Of a stretch of DNA of 64,000 nt, positions 53,542 to 63,065 are shown piece after piece. The stretch spans positions 1-64,000 of the forward strand of contig JASJEE010000002.1 of the NCBI GenBank assembly GCA_030064835.1. Direction: 5' to 3'. Within the stretch, counting starts at the first letter, position 1. Each line of letters starts with the position of its first letter. The notes beneath the pieces are model-generated. The model was given only the letters and a program-made list of their open reading frames with translations. It was not told the DNA's origin and ran no database searches. The position numbers were made by a program, and so were the translations under genes. The stretch is from Microcoleaceae cyanobacterium MO_207.B10. Its GTDB lineage: Bacteria; Cyanobacteriota; Cyanobacteriia; Cyanobacteriales; Microcoleaceae.

Positions 53542-55386
53542 ATGATGAATCTGCCAGAATTTGTTAACCAACGTTATCAAATAAAACAAGAACTAGGTTG
53601 TAATCAAACTGGAGGTCGAATTACTTATCTGACAACTGATACTACCACTCAGACACCAGTAGTTACTAAACAGTATCAATTTGCTAACTGGGCAGAATAT
53701 GATAGCTACCACAGAGAAATAGAACTATTACAACAATTAAATCATCCCTCTATTCCCCGTTATCTAGATTCATTTGAGACCGAAAACGGCTTTTGTTTAG
53801 TACAAGAATATAAAAACGCTCCCTCTCTTGCACAAACCCAACTTTGGACAATAGAAGAAATCAAATTTATTGCCAAATCAGTATTACAAGTCTTGGTATA
53901 CCTACAAAAACAAGTACCACCCATAATTCATCGGGATATTAAACCCGAAAATATCCTAGTAGAACGCAACACTACTCAACTAAAAGTTTACCTTGTAGAC
54001 TTTGGTTTTGCTCGCAGTGGTTATGGTAATGTAGCAGTTAGCAGCGCCGTCAAAGGTACTCTAGGATTTATGCCACCAGAACAGTTATTCAACCGCGAAC
54101 TCACCGAAGCATCAGATTTATATAGTTTAGGTGCAACCTTAATCTGTCTCTTAACCAATACTAAATCAAACGATATCGGGAAACTAATTGATGAGAACTA
54201 CCGAATTAATTTTAAAAAATTGATTCCTAATCTAGAACCTGCTTTTGTTAAATGGCTAGAAAAAATGGTCGAACCAAAACTGCAACACCGTTTTCCGAAT
54301 GCTGAAACCGCTTTGAAAGTGCTTGATTGTCTAGAATACCCCGAAAATAATTTTACAACTCAGCCCATCGACTCAAGCAACAAAAAACCGAAAAAGATAT
54401 TTGCCAAAGTTACAATAGCTAGTCTATCTCTAATAGCACTTTACACCACAATAGCAGCCCTAAAAACCTGGGGAGAAAATAAATGGTTAAATTCTCGCAT
54501 CGAGTTAGAAATGTCTCGCTCTAGCGCTAGAAAAAAGCATTTGCAGCAAGTATTACTGCAAACAGGTCAATGTCCTCGGTGTGACTTAAGCAATGTTAAC
54601 TTAACCTATGCCAACTTAGAGAGTGTTAACCTTAAAGATGCCACTCTTGAAGGTGCTGTTCTCAATAATGCCAATCTTCATCATGCCAAACTTTGGAAAA
54701 CCAATCTCGCAGGTGCTGACCTAACATCTGCTAAGTTGTCAGAAACAGATTTAAGGGGCGCTAAACTCAGGTATGCAGATTTACATTCTGCCAATCTCTT
54801 GGGGGCAAATCTCGGATATGCAAATCTAGAAAATGCCAGTCTCTCAGATGGTAACCTTCAAGACGCTAACTTATGGGGAGCAAACCTGGCTTATGCCAAA
54901 CTACAAAATGCTAATCTTAAAAATGCTAATCTCTGGGGAGTAGATTTATTGAGAGCTGAGTTAGAGAATGCAAATCTGGAAAATGCTAACTTGGAAAATG
55001 TAAAGTTAGATGGTGTTAACCTCAAGGGTGCTAACTTAAAAGAGGCTAATCTTAAAGATGCTGTGATCAAGCTAGACAAAAGGTATAACTATCGCAATAT
55101 TAATTTAGAAAATGCTGACCTCGAAGGTGCTAATCTGGAAGGCATTCATCTCGAAGATGCTAATATGTTGGGTGCTTACTTAAAAAATGCTAATCTCAGG
55201 GAAGCTTCTCTAGAGGGTGCGGACTTGCGAGGTGCTAATTTGGCTAACAGTAATCTGAGTAAGGCATTTTTACGAGGTGCAAATCTTCGGGGTGTTAACC
55301 TTCGCGGTGCTAATATTGAAGGTGCTAACTTCCGAGATAGTGACCTCAAGGGAGCCATTCTACCTGACGGTACTATTCATCCCTAA
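53542..55386 (+). CDS. Ser/Thr protein kinase with pentapeptide repeats
   Basis: A 614-aa protein. Residues 10-275 are a Hanks-type kinase domain: VVTKQYQ (catalytic Lys43), HRDIKPENIL (130-139, Asp132), DFGFAR (153-158), KGTLGFMPPEQL. A membrane segment lies near 288-308 (VTIASLSLIALYTTIAAL). From about 345 to 608 there are about 45 pentapeptide repeats (ANLxx, e.g. ANLKNANLWGVDLL, GANLRGVNLRGANI) that fold as a right-handed beta-helix. This fusion is well known in cyanobacteria. The target is unknown. A second ATG (53545) is equally possible. Divergent from the STAND gene and followed by the DUF89 gene on the same strand. Confidence 0.95.
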   Translation: MMNLPEFVNQRYQIKQELGCNQTGGRITYLTTDTTTQTPVVTKQYQFANWAEYDSYHREIELLQQLNHPSIPRYLDSFETENGFCLVQEYKNAPSLAQTQLWTIEEIKFIAKSVLQVLVYLQKQVPPIIHRDIKPENILVERNTTQLKVYLVDFGFARSGYGNVAVSSAVKGTLGFMPPEQLFNRELTEASDLYSLGATLICLLTNTKSNDIGKLIDENYRINFKKLIPNLEPAFVKWLEKMVEPKLQHRFPNAETALKVLDCLEYPENNFTTQPIDSSNKKPKKIFAKVTIASLSLIALYTTIAALKTWGENKWLNSRIELEMSRSSARKKHLQQVLLQTGQCPRCDLSNVNLTYANLESVNLKDATLEGAVLNNANLHHAKLWKTNLAGADLTSAKLSETDLRGAKLRYADLHSANLLGANLGYANLENASLSDGNLQDANLWGANLAYAKLQNANLKNANLWGVDLLRAELENANLENANLENVKLDGVNLKGANLKEANLKDAVIKLDKRYNYRNINLENADLEGANLEGIHLEDANMLGAYLKNANLREASLEGADLRGANLANSNLSKAFLRGANLRGVNLRGANIEGANFRDSDLKGAILPDGTIHP

Positions 55387-55492
55387 TTCACAGATACTTC
55401 TACTTCTGCTGAAATTATCCAATGATTAATTACTGATTATTAATTATTTGGTCCGGAGGAGGCTAACTGATAACTGATAACTGATAACTGAA
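55387..55492. repeat. CTGATAA heptamers running into a start codon
   Basis: GGAGGAGG (55455-55462) is followed by ACTGATAACTGATAACTGATAACTG heptamers, then AAATGACAG, whose ATG starts the next gene. The sequence AACTGAAATGAC also occurs at 18690 in non-coding repeat DNA, so the ATG itself seems repeat-derived. Confidence 0.75.
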
Positions 55493-56764
55493 ATGACAGA
55501 ATCTGAAACTGCTGAATTCCTAATTCCTTCCCCTGTAATGCCTTCAGAGGAAAATACATTTGCCCACTATACGTTAGTCAACAGACTACCTGCTGTCATC
55601 GAAAGAGTCATCAAAGAAAATGATTTTCCTCCAGATATTGTAGAAGAGTTAGAAATTATCATTGAAGAATTATTTGAGGGTTTGGTGCGACCGATAGCAG
55701 ATGACGAGGGACCAGATGTCCCTGCTTGGGCATCATATCTGATACCTTTCGAGGGCAAAAGTTGGTTTGATGTACCATTTTTTTTTGCTGAAGCTTATTT
55801 CTTCCGACGTTTGTTAGAAGCAACAGGTTACTTTGTACCAAGTTTGTGGCAAGGAATAGACCCTTTTGGCTATCAAAAACGCTTAAGTTTAGAAAAGTCA
55901 ATGGATGCTATCCGAAAAATTAGCGATAGTGTATTCGCACCACTTCGCGAATGCATTCAACCTTTAGATACCGACCAACCACAACCACAATGGTATCAAA
56001 CCTGTCTCACGGCTCTGCTGCAAAATGCTTTGTGGGGCAATAGAGCTGATTTAAGCTTATGGCCAGTTGATGCCGGGGATGGCAATACTCAAGACTTTCA
56101 GCAACAACAAAGTAATATTTTGGTGGATGATACCGACGACTTGCTCAACTATTTAAGTAATATTCAGGGACAACGAATCGATTTAATTATAGATAATGCC
56201 GGTTTTGAATTGGTTTGTGATTTATTTCTTATAGATTTTCTGCTGTCTACTAATACTGCTAATATTGTTTATTTACATCTAAAAGCACATCCCACATTTG
56301 TCTCTGATGCCATGAGTCAGGATGTTTTTTACACTTTGGAAATGTTGGGTAATGACATCTCAGAAAATGTCCGAATGTTGGCAGGTAGGTTGCAAGAATA
56401 TATTTCTGTCGGTCGTCTAATATGTCGAGATAGCTTTTTTTGGAATGCACCTCTAGCTTTTTGGGAAATGCCAAAGTCTTTAAAGGAGGAGTTAGCAAAA
56501 GCAAGTCTAATTTTAATTAAAGGTGATGCTAACTATCGGCGGATATTGGGCGATCGCCACTGGTTATTTACCACACCTTTATCGGATATTGGTTATTATT
56601 TTCCTACACCATTTGTCGCTTTGCGTACCCTCAAGTCGGAAGTAGCTACAGGACTTGAACCAGATCAAATTGAAATATTAAATGAGGAAGACCCTTTTTG
56701 GTTAACTAACGGTCAGTGGGGTGTGATTCAGTTTGTCATTCCAGACAAAGGCGATGGGGTTTGA
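55493..56764 (+). CDS. DUF89 (ARMT1-like) damage-control phosphatase family protein
   Basis: A 423-aa protein of the DUF89 metal-dependent phosphatase family. Characteristic motifs: LLQNALWGNRADLSLWP, LIIDNAGFELVCDLFLID (the metal-binding Asp and Asn), and LILIKGDANYRRILGDRHW. The N-terminal 150 residues are helical (IVEELEIIIEELFEGL). Family members dephosphorylate damaged phosphometabolites; the substrate here is not predictable. The start codon sits at the end of a heptamer repeat; an internal ATG at 55541 (MPSEENTFAHY) is an alternative start. Follows the kinase gene by 106 nt. Confidence 0.88.
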   Translation: MTESETAEFLIPSPVMPSEENTFAHYTLVNRLPAVIERVIKENDFPPDIVEELEIIIEELFEGLVRPIADDEGPDVPAWASYLIPFEGKSWFDVPFFFAEAYFFRRLLEATGYFVPSLWQGIDPFGYQKRLSLEKSMDAIRKISDSVFAPLRECIQPLDTDQPQPQWYQTCLTALLQNALWGNRADLSLWPVDAGDGNTQDFQQQQSNILVDDTDDLLNYLSNIQGQRIDLIIDNAGFELVCDLFLIDFLLSTNTANIVYLHLKAHPTFVSDAMSQDVFYTLEMLGNDISENVRMLAGRLQEYISVGRLICRDSFFWNAPLAFWEMPKSLKEELAKASLILIKGDANYRRILGDRHWLFTTPLSDIGYYFPTPFVALRTLKSEVATGLEPDQIEILNEEDPFWLTNGQWGVIQFVIPDKGDGV

Positions 56765-56782
56765 CTTTTGAGCAAAAAACTT

Positions 56783-56828
56783 AGAGGAGGTAAATATCAT
56801 GTTAGCATTACAGCGCTTTTCAAATTGA
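56783..56828 (+). pseudogene. Orphan Shine-Dalgarno and start codon cut by family D repeat
   Basis: AGAGGAGGT (56783-56791) stands 7 nt before ATG (56799), an excellent initiation site, but the frame (MLALQRFSN) stops after nine codons because a family D element begins at 56809. Probably the 5' end of a gene lost by insertion or deletion. Confidence 0.5.
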
Positions 56829-56913
56829 TGAACCACATCGCCATAACCAAAAGCTTGTAGGGACGTTGCATGCAACGTCCCTACTGTGGTCTACTGAAAT
56901 GAAAACCGCTGTA
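56809..56913. repeat. Family D element with central palindrome
   Basis: TACAGCGCTTTTC to GAAAACCGCTGTA. In the centre GTAGGGACGTTGCATGCAACG continues to a perfect self-complement (GTAGGGACGTTGCA/TGCAACGTCCCTAC, 28 bp). The same 28-bp palindrome in decayed form is at 22107, 26004 and 63027. Confidence 0.8.
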
Positions 56914-57124
56914 ATGAAATGACGAACCCACAAATTTCTTTTTTCGTACTCAGACTTCATAACTTCTGACTTATAACTTCTGACTTCTGACTTTTTAACA
57001 CATATCCGCTACATCTGTTACTAAATTGATAGCTATGAATGTCATTATTTCCTAATAGTCTAGGTTGAACCCAATCATTGTCCAACCTAAAATGGAAAAT
57101 TCAATAACTCAAAGAGATATAAAG

Positions 57125-58291
57125 ATGAAACTGGCAGCACGAGTTGGCAAAGTACCACCTTCCCTAACCTTGGCTATCTCCGCTAAAGCTAAAGCAATGA
57201 AAGCTGAGGGAATAGATGTCTGTAGTTTTAGTACCGGGGAGCCTGACTTTGACACCCCACAGCACATAAAAGCAGCAGCTCAAAAAGCTCTGGACGCAGG
57301 TAAGACAAAATATGGTCCAGCAGCGGGAGAACCAAAACTCAGAGAAGCGATCGCCCAGAAGCTTTCGAGAGAAAATGGCCTAAACTACAAACCTGAAAAT
57401 ATTATTGTCACTAATGGGGGGAAACATTCTCTATTTAATTTAATGTTGGCATTGATCGAAGCGGGAGATGAAGTGATCATTCCGGCACCCTACTGGTTAA
57501 GTTATCCAGAAATGGTCAAACTTGCAGGTGGGGAACCAGTAATTTTAAGTACGGATGTTCAAACTGGTTATAAAATTACACCAGAGCAACTGCGTCAAGC
57601 TATTACAGATAAGACTAAATTGTTGGTGCTTAATTCTCCATCTAATCCTACTGGGATGGTTTACAAACCAGAGGAAATTAAAGCATTGGCAGAGATAATA
57701 GTTGAGAAAGATATTTTGGTGGTTTCTGATGAAATTTACGAAAAGATTATCTATGATGGGGCTGAACATCTGAGTATTGGGGCGGTTAATTCAGATGTTT
57801 TTAACAATACTATTATTAGTAATGGGTTTGCTAAAGCTTTTTCAATGACAGGTTGGCGAATTGGCTATTTGGGAGCGCCTGTAGAATTAATTAAGACTAT
57901 AGCAAAAATTCAAAGTCATAGTACGTCGAATGTTTGTACTTTTGCTCAGTATGGGGCGATCGCTGCCTTGGAATCATCCCAAGACTGTGTTGAAGAGATG
58001 CGTCAAGCTTTTGCTAAACGTCGGCAAGCAATTTATGATTTACTTCATGCTATACCTGGTCTAACTTGTAGCAAACCCGAAGGTGCTTTCTATATGTTCG
58101 TCAATATTAGTAAGGTTAGTAATAGCTCCCTCGAATTTTGTAACGCTTTACTAGAAGAGCAAAAAGTAGCTGTTATTCCTGGTGTGGTTTTCGGTGCTGA
58201 TGACCACATTAGAATATCTTATGCTACTGACTTAGCAACTATAGAGAAAGGGATGGCAAGGTTAGATAAATTTGTGCGTTCCCAGAGCTAA
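57125..58291 (+). CDS. Aspartate aminotransferase (class I)
   Basis: A PLP-dependent aminotransferase, about 388 aa. Seen: [99 protein letters not shown] (Asp and Tyr binding PLP), [20 protein letters not shown] (PLP Lys in the FAKAF segment) and DHIRISYA (carboxylate Arg). The start MKLAARV is chosen as in homologues; open frame continues to a TTG at 57065. Spacer upstream carries ACTTCTG heptamers. Confidence 0.93.
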   Translation: MKLAARVGKVPPSLTLAISAKAKAMKAEGIDVCSFSTGEPDFDTPQHIKAAAQKALDAGKTKYGPAAGEPKLREAIAQKLSRENGLNYKPENIIVTNGGKHSLFNLMLALIEAGDEVIIPAPYWLSYPEMVKLAGGEPVILSTDVQTGYKITPEQLRQAITDKTKLLVLNSPSNPTGMVYKPEEIKALAEIIVEKDILVVSDEIYEKIIYDGAEHLSIGAVNSDVFNNTIISNGFAKAFSMTGWRIGYLGAPVELIKTIAKIQSHSTSNVCTFAQYGAIAALESSQDCVEEMRQAFAKRRQAIYDLLHAIPGLTCSKPEGAFYMFVNISKVSNSSLEFCNALLEEQKVAVIPGVVFGADDHIRISYATDLATIEKGMARLDKFVRSQS

Positions 58292-59094
58292 ACACAAAAA
58301 ATGACGGGAGAAAGCACACAGCGCCGGTTTTAACGGCTGCTTGAATAATGACACGCGGATTTAATCAAATTCCGAAGATTGGTATAATCAGATAGTTAAT
58401 TAGGAGTCAGTAGGGGCGATTCGCGCTTGCAAAGCATTCCGAAGAAAATCGCCCATACAGACTAACCTCACGGGGTGACAAACAAGCTGAAAAGTAGGCA
58501 AGGTGTTGGGTGTTGGGAAGAATTGAACCATTAAAAAGCCTTCTTTATTATAGCGCTGCACGACACAGGTGTTCACTTATGTATTTTCCCCAATCTATTG
58601 TTAAAAAAGGTGTCAATAAGTATCGTTAGATCGGGGAATATAATCGAGTGAAAACCTCGCGGGTATTAGGCTTTTACCTGCTTGTCACCCCTTGAGCAGA
58701 CTAATACCATTTTGATAAATGTTTGCTACAAATGAATAGGGGATTTTTTAGGAGTCAGGACTCGTCGGGGCGAAGAGCGTAATTAGGAGCATTCCGCAGG
58801 AAATCGCCCGTACAGGAGTCGCATGGGAATTCCTTTAATACCATGTTTTAGGTCGGAAATCATCTTTTTTGTCAAAGGGACATCTTATTAAAAGTCTTTT
58901 TATCGCCCTTACCATTCGTAACATTCTTTTTTTTAATTGGTATAACACTAAATCCGGTTTAGACGATAGCTTTATTATTATACCTTTATAAATCAGTTTT
59001 CATTTTGGTAAGCTACGCTAAAGACCTTCCATACAAACTCCCTACTGGATTATCATTTTTTTAGATGGTTAATTGACCTGAAAACTGCTGTAGA
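58292..59094. other. Spacer with B-variant MITE and hairpins
   Basis: No gene. A family E palindrome (58405-58460), then a long imperfect inverted repeat around 58460-58690 (CGGGGTGACAAACAAGC ... CTGCTTGTCACCCC, arms of about 15 bp), then the family B-variant MITE (58702-58945). The 58460-58690 inverted repeat encloses about 200 bases and could be a further MITE. Confidence 0.55.
58702..58945. mobile_element. Family B-variant MITE, copy 2, with family E inserted
   Basis: Ends TAATACCATTTTGATAAATG and TTTTTTTTAATTGGTATAA. Compared with copy 1 (29716-29914) it is identical over long stretches but has, in the GGAGTCA heptamers, an extra segment CGGGGCGAAGAGCGTAATTAGGAGCATTCCGCAGG...CGCCCGTACAGG of family E type. 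Confidence 0.8.
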
Positions 59095-59394
59095 TTAATA
59101 ACGAATAATTTCAAAACCTTTAATTCCTTCAGGTTTCTCGTACTCTACTTTTACATCCTTAACTACAGCATAAGTCGGCCCTTGTTCACACCATTTAATC
59201 ATCTTTTCAACAGATTCTTTACTCCCCTCAAAAATAGCTTCCACCCTACCATCAGATAAATTTTTTACCGTACCATTTACACTCATTTTAAGTGCTTTTT
59301 CTAATGTATAAAAACGATAACCAACTCCCTGAACTTTTCCTGAGATAAATACATGAGCGCGAGTCATTTCCAAAGATTTTGATTGGTGTTCCAT
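59095..59394 (-). CDS. acyP: Acylphosphatase
   Basis: A 99-aa enzyme hydrolysing acyl phosphates. The signature GKVQGVGYRFYTLEKA (Arg in VGYR binds the phosphate) and the second motif NGTVKNLSDGRVEAIFEG (Asn in VKN positions water) are intact. The first nine residues (MEHQSKSLE) precede the usual start; MTRAHVFISG ten codons in may be the true one. Single gene. Confidence 0.93.
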   Translation of the reverse strand: MEHQSKSLEMTRAHVFISGKVQGVGYRFYTLEKALKMSVNGTVKNLSDGRVEAIFEGSKESVEKMIKWCEQGPTYAVVKDVKVEYEKPEGIKGFEIIRY

Positions 59395-59805
59395 TGCTAT
59401 CTACTACAAGTATTTGCTTTAAGTCTACATCATAATTTTACACAAAATTTAGAGTAATTCATCTTTCATATTTGCTATAACAATATTTTTATAGTAGATA
59501 TTTTGCTATTAATATCAGACTCACTATAAGTATGCCAAAACATTTTTTTCTACTTAATTTGCCGATTTAGTTTGCAGATTTTAACTACTACGACCTACAA
59601 TCCACAAGCAACATAAATTTGCAACTTAAATATAATTACTATGGTAGTTTAACTGTTATGATTGAAAGACTGCTTTGTCTTTAATATTTATCATATTTAC
59701 CAGGGAAAGTGGACAATGAATAATTATTCATGGATGAATGCTCATTAATAATTCTATATTTTTGATTAATTCAAATTTTTTTCAAATCAGGAGGTAGCTA
59801 AAATT
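59395..59805. other. AT-rich spacer, no gene
   Basis: Nothing repeated or coding was recognised. A good Shine-Dalgarno (CAGGAGGTAG) lies just before the following start. Confidence 0.6.
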
Positions 59806-60966
59806 ATGCTTACAGCATCATTTTTTGTAATTACAATTGTCAGTTTAATGGCCGGAACAGGTTTTGCTTATTCCTTGTTTGCAAAACGATTAAAAAAGCA
59901 AAACAAATTTCATAATCAACAAATACTAGAAGCTCAGGAACGTATCTCCTATCTTCAGGAAAAAAATGAAAATTTACAACAGGAATATCAACAAGAAATT
60001 CAGGCGTTAGATATTCAAATTGCCAAATATATAGAGGAAATTAAACAAAAAAGCTTATTAGAAAACGACCTCAAAAATACTGTAGAAGAAATCGAAATAA
60101 ATATTTTCCTTGCCCATATACAAAATCAAAATAAAATTCAGGAACTAGAGCAACTTCATCAAGCAAATAAACAACAAGCAATTCAAAAATTAAAAGCTGA
60201 ATACCAGAAAAAACTGAGACATAAAATTGAATTGCAAAATCAATTAAAAACAAAGAATGAGCAACTACAAGGGAGTATTAAATCCTTAAAAGATAAATAT
60301 AAAAAACGGGTTAAGCAACTAGAAATAAGTTATCGGCAAAAGCAGGAAGAAGCAGTAAAATCTTTGAAACTAGAACATCAAAGTCATATCCAAAAATTAG
60401 AATCAATCCAGGCACAACTGCAACAGAAAAATCAGCTATTGAAAGATAAATATGAGCATGAATTAGCAGATAGGGAGCAAGTACATCAACAAAAAATAGA
60501 AAATATTAGTAAATATTGGCAAGCAGAATTTCAAAACAAAATTCAAGAGCTAGAGGCAGATAATTCTCAAAAAATCGAAGAAGTTGTTAAATCCTTAGAG
60601 AAAAATCATCGAATTCAAACTAAAAATTTAGAGTCTAATCACGATAAAAAGCTGCAAGATACAATTAAAGGATTAGAAAAAAAATATCAAACAAAGCTGA
60701 AAACTCAAATAAAAGAATTAGAAGAAATTCATCAAGAATCAATGCTTGAAACCATGATATCAATGACTAGTCAAAATCAGACTCAGTTAAAGCAAAAAAC
60801 TGAGCAACTGAAACAAACTTATGAGTTTCAACTCCAACAGACTGTGAAATCTCTTAAAGCTGAACATCAACGTCAAATTAAGCAACTTACTCAACAATTA
60901 GAGTTACATAATAATATTTCAGCATTAGATGTCTCCGGAAAAGAGGGAGCCAGGAGAAATAATTAG
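59806..60966 (+). CDS. Membrane-anchored coiled-coil protein
   Basis: A 386-aa protein with an N-terminal membrane helix (ASFFVITIVSLMAGTGFAYSLF) and then some 340 residues of nearly unbroken Gln/Lys/Glu-rich coiled coil, with a recurring motif VKSLKxEHQxxIKxLE (about residues 185, 260, 290, 345). No known domain. Could be a structural or tethering protein. The last 13 codons (after SALDV) and the TAG stop come from a family J repeat and the end of a family A MITE, so the natural C-terminus has been replaced. Confidence 0.8.
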   Translation: MLTASFFVITIVSLMAGTGFAYSLFAKRLKKQNKFHNQQILEAQERISYLQEKNENLQQEYQQEIQALDIQIAKYIEEIKQKSLLENDLKNTVEEIEINIFLAHIQNQNKIQELEQLHQANKQQAIQKLKAEYQKKLRHKIELQNQLKTKNEQLQGSIKSLKDKYKKRVKQLEISYRQKQEEAVKSLKLEHQSHIQKLESIQAQLQQKNQLLKDKYEHELADREQVHQQKIENISKYWQAEFQNKIQELEADNSQKIEEVVKSLEKNHRIQTKNLESNHDKKLQDTIKGLEKKYQTKLKTQIKELEEIHQESMLETMISMTSQNQTQLKQKTEQLKQTYEFQLQQTVKSLKAEHQRQIKQLTQQLELHNNISALDVSGKEGARRNN

Positions 60967-61231
60967 GGTATGCTGAAAAAATTGGTTGGTAGGGGTAGGA
61001 TATCGGGGGAACAGGCGACGGTTTCGGCAATTTTATGTGAAAAAATTTTCTTGAATTTCAGCATAAAATTTTAGTATTTTGAGGCTAATAAGAGCCAATA
61101 ACTAGGAGGTAAGTTGAAGATAAAAAGCTCTAAAAACCTTACCAATTATAAGTTTTAGCTTCATTCAGACAGCCATAATTAATATTTTATATATGATAAT
61201 TGACTTGATTTTTTATTATTAGAGATGTCTA
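60926..61231. repeat. Family J repeat, copy 4, split by a family A MITE
   Basis: Left part TAGATGTCTCCGGAAAAGAGGG to AAATAATT, right part AATTAATATTTTATATATGATAA to GAGATGTCTA. Removing 60965-61176 and one AATT restores a J element like those at 5080 and 31512. Confidence 0.8.
60965..61176. mobile_element. Family A MITE, copy 3, nested in family J
   Basis: Begins AGGGTATGCTGAAAAAATTGG and ends CTTCATTCAGACAGCCAT, flanked by AATT on both sides. Same orientation relative to the upstream gene as copy 1 has to its gene. The interior matches copies 1 and 2 (GGTTGGTAGGGGTAGGA; GGCTAATAAGAGCCAATAACTAGGAG). Confidence 0.85.
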
Positions 61232-61388
61232 TTAGATACTACTAATTATGCTCAAGTTAAACAAGTAAAAAAAACAGCAAATATATAGAGGATTCCAGCT
61301 TTTTTAGGTACAGGTTTTGCGGGCAAGATGCCCGCAGTACAAATATTCAATTGTTAATATCTGGACTTCATCTACTAGGAATTCAGTA
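61232..61388. other. Spacer with family D fragment
   Basis: Contains GCGGGCAAGATGCCCGCAGTAC (61319-61340), a hairpin piece of family D. No gene. Confidence 0.5.
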
Positions 61389-62612
61389 TTAGCTATTTAA
61401 TTTTTTAATTAAATCCAGAGTATTTTGATAAGATTTAATCCTCCCACCTTGCTGATAAAGTTCGGCAGCTTTTTCAAAGTCTTTAATAGCCTGTTCAAGT
61501 TGCTGATTTGCTTTTTGATTATCTCCTAATTGTTGATAGCTAAGACTATTTTGATAATAGGCACTAGCACGATTATAATAAGCATCAGCATAGCCAGGAT
61601 TAAGTTCAATTGCCTTACTATAATCCTTAATCGGATTTGGGCCTCTTGTAGGTTCATAGGGGTTTACTAACATACTGCGAGCAATACCCATATTAAAGTA
61701 AATTTCTGGACTCTGAGGATTTTTTTCTAAAGCACGATTAAAATTAGCGATCGCCTCCCAAGCATCCCCCTGGTCTAAATAAGTTATACCTCTAAAATGT
61801 AAAGCTTCAGCACTTTGAGGATTAATAGTTGAAACAGGAGTGCTAGCTGCAGGAGTATCATCTAAAATTAAATCAGCAGGATTAATTCCAGCATCAGATA
61901 ATTTTCTGATAAAACTATTAATTGGAACTGCTGCATTAAACCCAGTTTTGATCGGCGCAACATCTCCCGAATTAGTTTGTGCAAAACCAAATTCACCTTG
62001 TCCGTGTAAACCAACAACTCGACCATCAGCATCAAAAACCGGACCGCCACTCATCCCACTCCAAGTAACAGCTTGATAACGTAAAGTGTAACCTTCTGGA
62101 CGACTTTTCGGACGACTTGTTACTAACCCCGGTGATAATTCTGGCGCTCTATCTGTACCAAATAAACCTCCTGTTGCGGGATAACCAAATACATAAATTT
62201 GAGCGCCAATAACTGATTGTTCAGAATTACCTAAAGTTGCCACCGGATATGTTTCTAAACTTTCAAATTGAAGTATGGCTAAATCTGGTTCTTCTTCCGT
62301 TTTTTGGAGATTAATTACATTAGTTACTTGATAATCTTTTTCCAAGTAAGTTCTAATACTATATTTAGTTTCAGAATCTTCTACCACATGATTAACAGTT
62401 AAGACAGTATAAACATTACCATTTTTAGAAATTATTACACCAGAACCATCTCCTAAATTACTATTAATTTGAACTGTAATTGGTGTAGCTATTTCTGCTA
62501 CTTGTTGAGCTGTTTTAGCAACTGCCACTGTAGGAATAGTAATGACAATTGCTGCTGTGGTGGCAGTACCTAATAAAAGGCTATTTAGAGAATCAGAACG
62601 AGAAAAAATCAT
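61389..62612 (-). CDS. Trypsin-like serine protease with TPR repeats
   Basis: A 407-aa exported protein. Signal peptide residues about 12-32 (LLLGTATTAAIVITIPTVAVA). A chymotrypsin-fold protease follows: GSGVIISKNGNVYTVLTVNHVV (catalytic His), EPDLAILQFES (Asp), WSGMSGGPVFDADGRVVGLHG (Ser). After a Pro/Thr linker come three or four TPRs (ALHFRGITYLDQGDAWEAI; EIYFNMGIARSM; DAYYNRASAYYQNSL; QAIKDFEKAAELYQQ). No PDZ domain, so not a standard DegP/HhoA. The fusion of S1 protease and TPR is common in filamentous cyanobacteria; substrate unknown. Confidence 0.92.
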   Translation of the reverse strand: MIFSRSDSLNSLLLGTATTAAIVITIPTVAVAKTAQQVAEIATPITVQINSNLGDGSGVIISKNGNVYTVLTVNHVVEDSETKYSIRTYLEKDYQVTNVINLQKTEEEPDLAILQFESLETYPVATLGNSEQSVIGAQIYVFGYPATGGLFGTDRAPELSPGLVTSRPKSRPEGYTLRYQAVTWSGMSGGPVFDADGRVVGLHGQGEFGFAQTNSGDVAPIKTGFNAAVPINSFIRKLSDAGINPADLILDDTPAASTPVSTINPQSAEALHFRGITYLDQGDAWEAIANFNRALEKNPQSPEIYFNMGIARSMLVNPYEPTRGPNPIKDYSKAIELNPGYADAYYNRASAYYQNSLSYQQLGDNQKANQQLEQAIKDFEKAAELYQQGGRIKSYQNTLDLIKKLNS

Positions 62613-62715
62613 AGGTTTTAAGATTTCAGATAGAGTAAATATTTAGATGGCTATTTTCTCTCTAGACGTAAATTAGATAAATTTGTTCTCAGTTAATTTT
62701 AGGAGATTGGAAATT

Positions 62716-62920
62716 ATGGACTCTTTTACTAAGGCGACTGCTACAGCAGTGGCAGTTGCTACAATGCTCAGTAAAAGCAAGCTTAGGGGAAATTGGCAGG
62801 GGTAATGAGAAAGCAATTGATGCTTTGTTGGTGCAATTGTTCGAGTCAAATTCTAATAATGATACTTTTACTTTTAAGCAAGTCATAGAAAGCTTAGATA
62901 AAATTTTAATTGAGGAATAG
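62716..62920 (+). pseudogene. Frameshifted HEAT-repeat-like fragment
   Basis: The start frame reads MDSFTKATATAVAVATMLSK before a stop at 62803. The adjacent frame reads ASLGEIGRGNEKAIDALLVQ then LFESNSNNDTF and VIESLDKILIEE to 62920, a HEAT-like helix pair ending in a normal stop. The two halves probably belonged to one larger protein, now with an internal deletion and frameshift. Confidence 0.5.
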
Positions 62921-62987
62921 GAGTTTAGCAATTGTTAAATTCTAACTTCCAGGGACATTTAATAGAAAACATTCAAATATTTTTACC

Positions 62988-63065
62988 ATGAAAAAATTAA
63001 TCTTGGCATTGCTAACACCATTAGTAGGGACATTGCATTTAACCTCCCTACAGAATAATTGTTAA
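62988..63065 (+). pseudogene. Signal-peptide start truncated by a palindrome
   Basis: MKKLILALLTPLVGTLHLTS then LQNNC and stop. The first half is a signal peptide; from 63027 on it is the decayed 28-bp palindrome (GTAGGGACATTGCATTTAAC). The gene body is gone. Confidence 0.45.
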
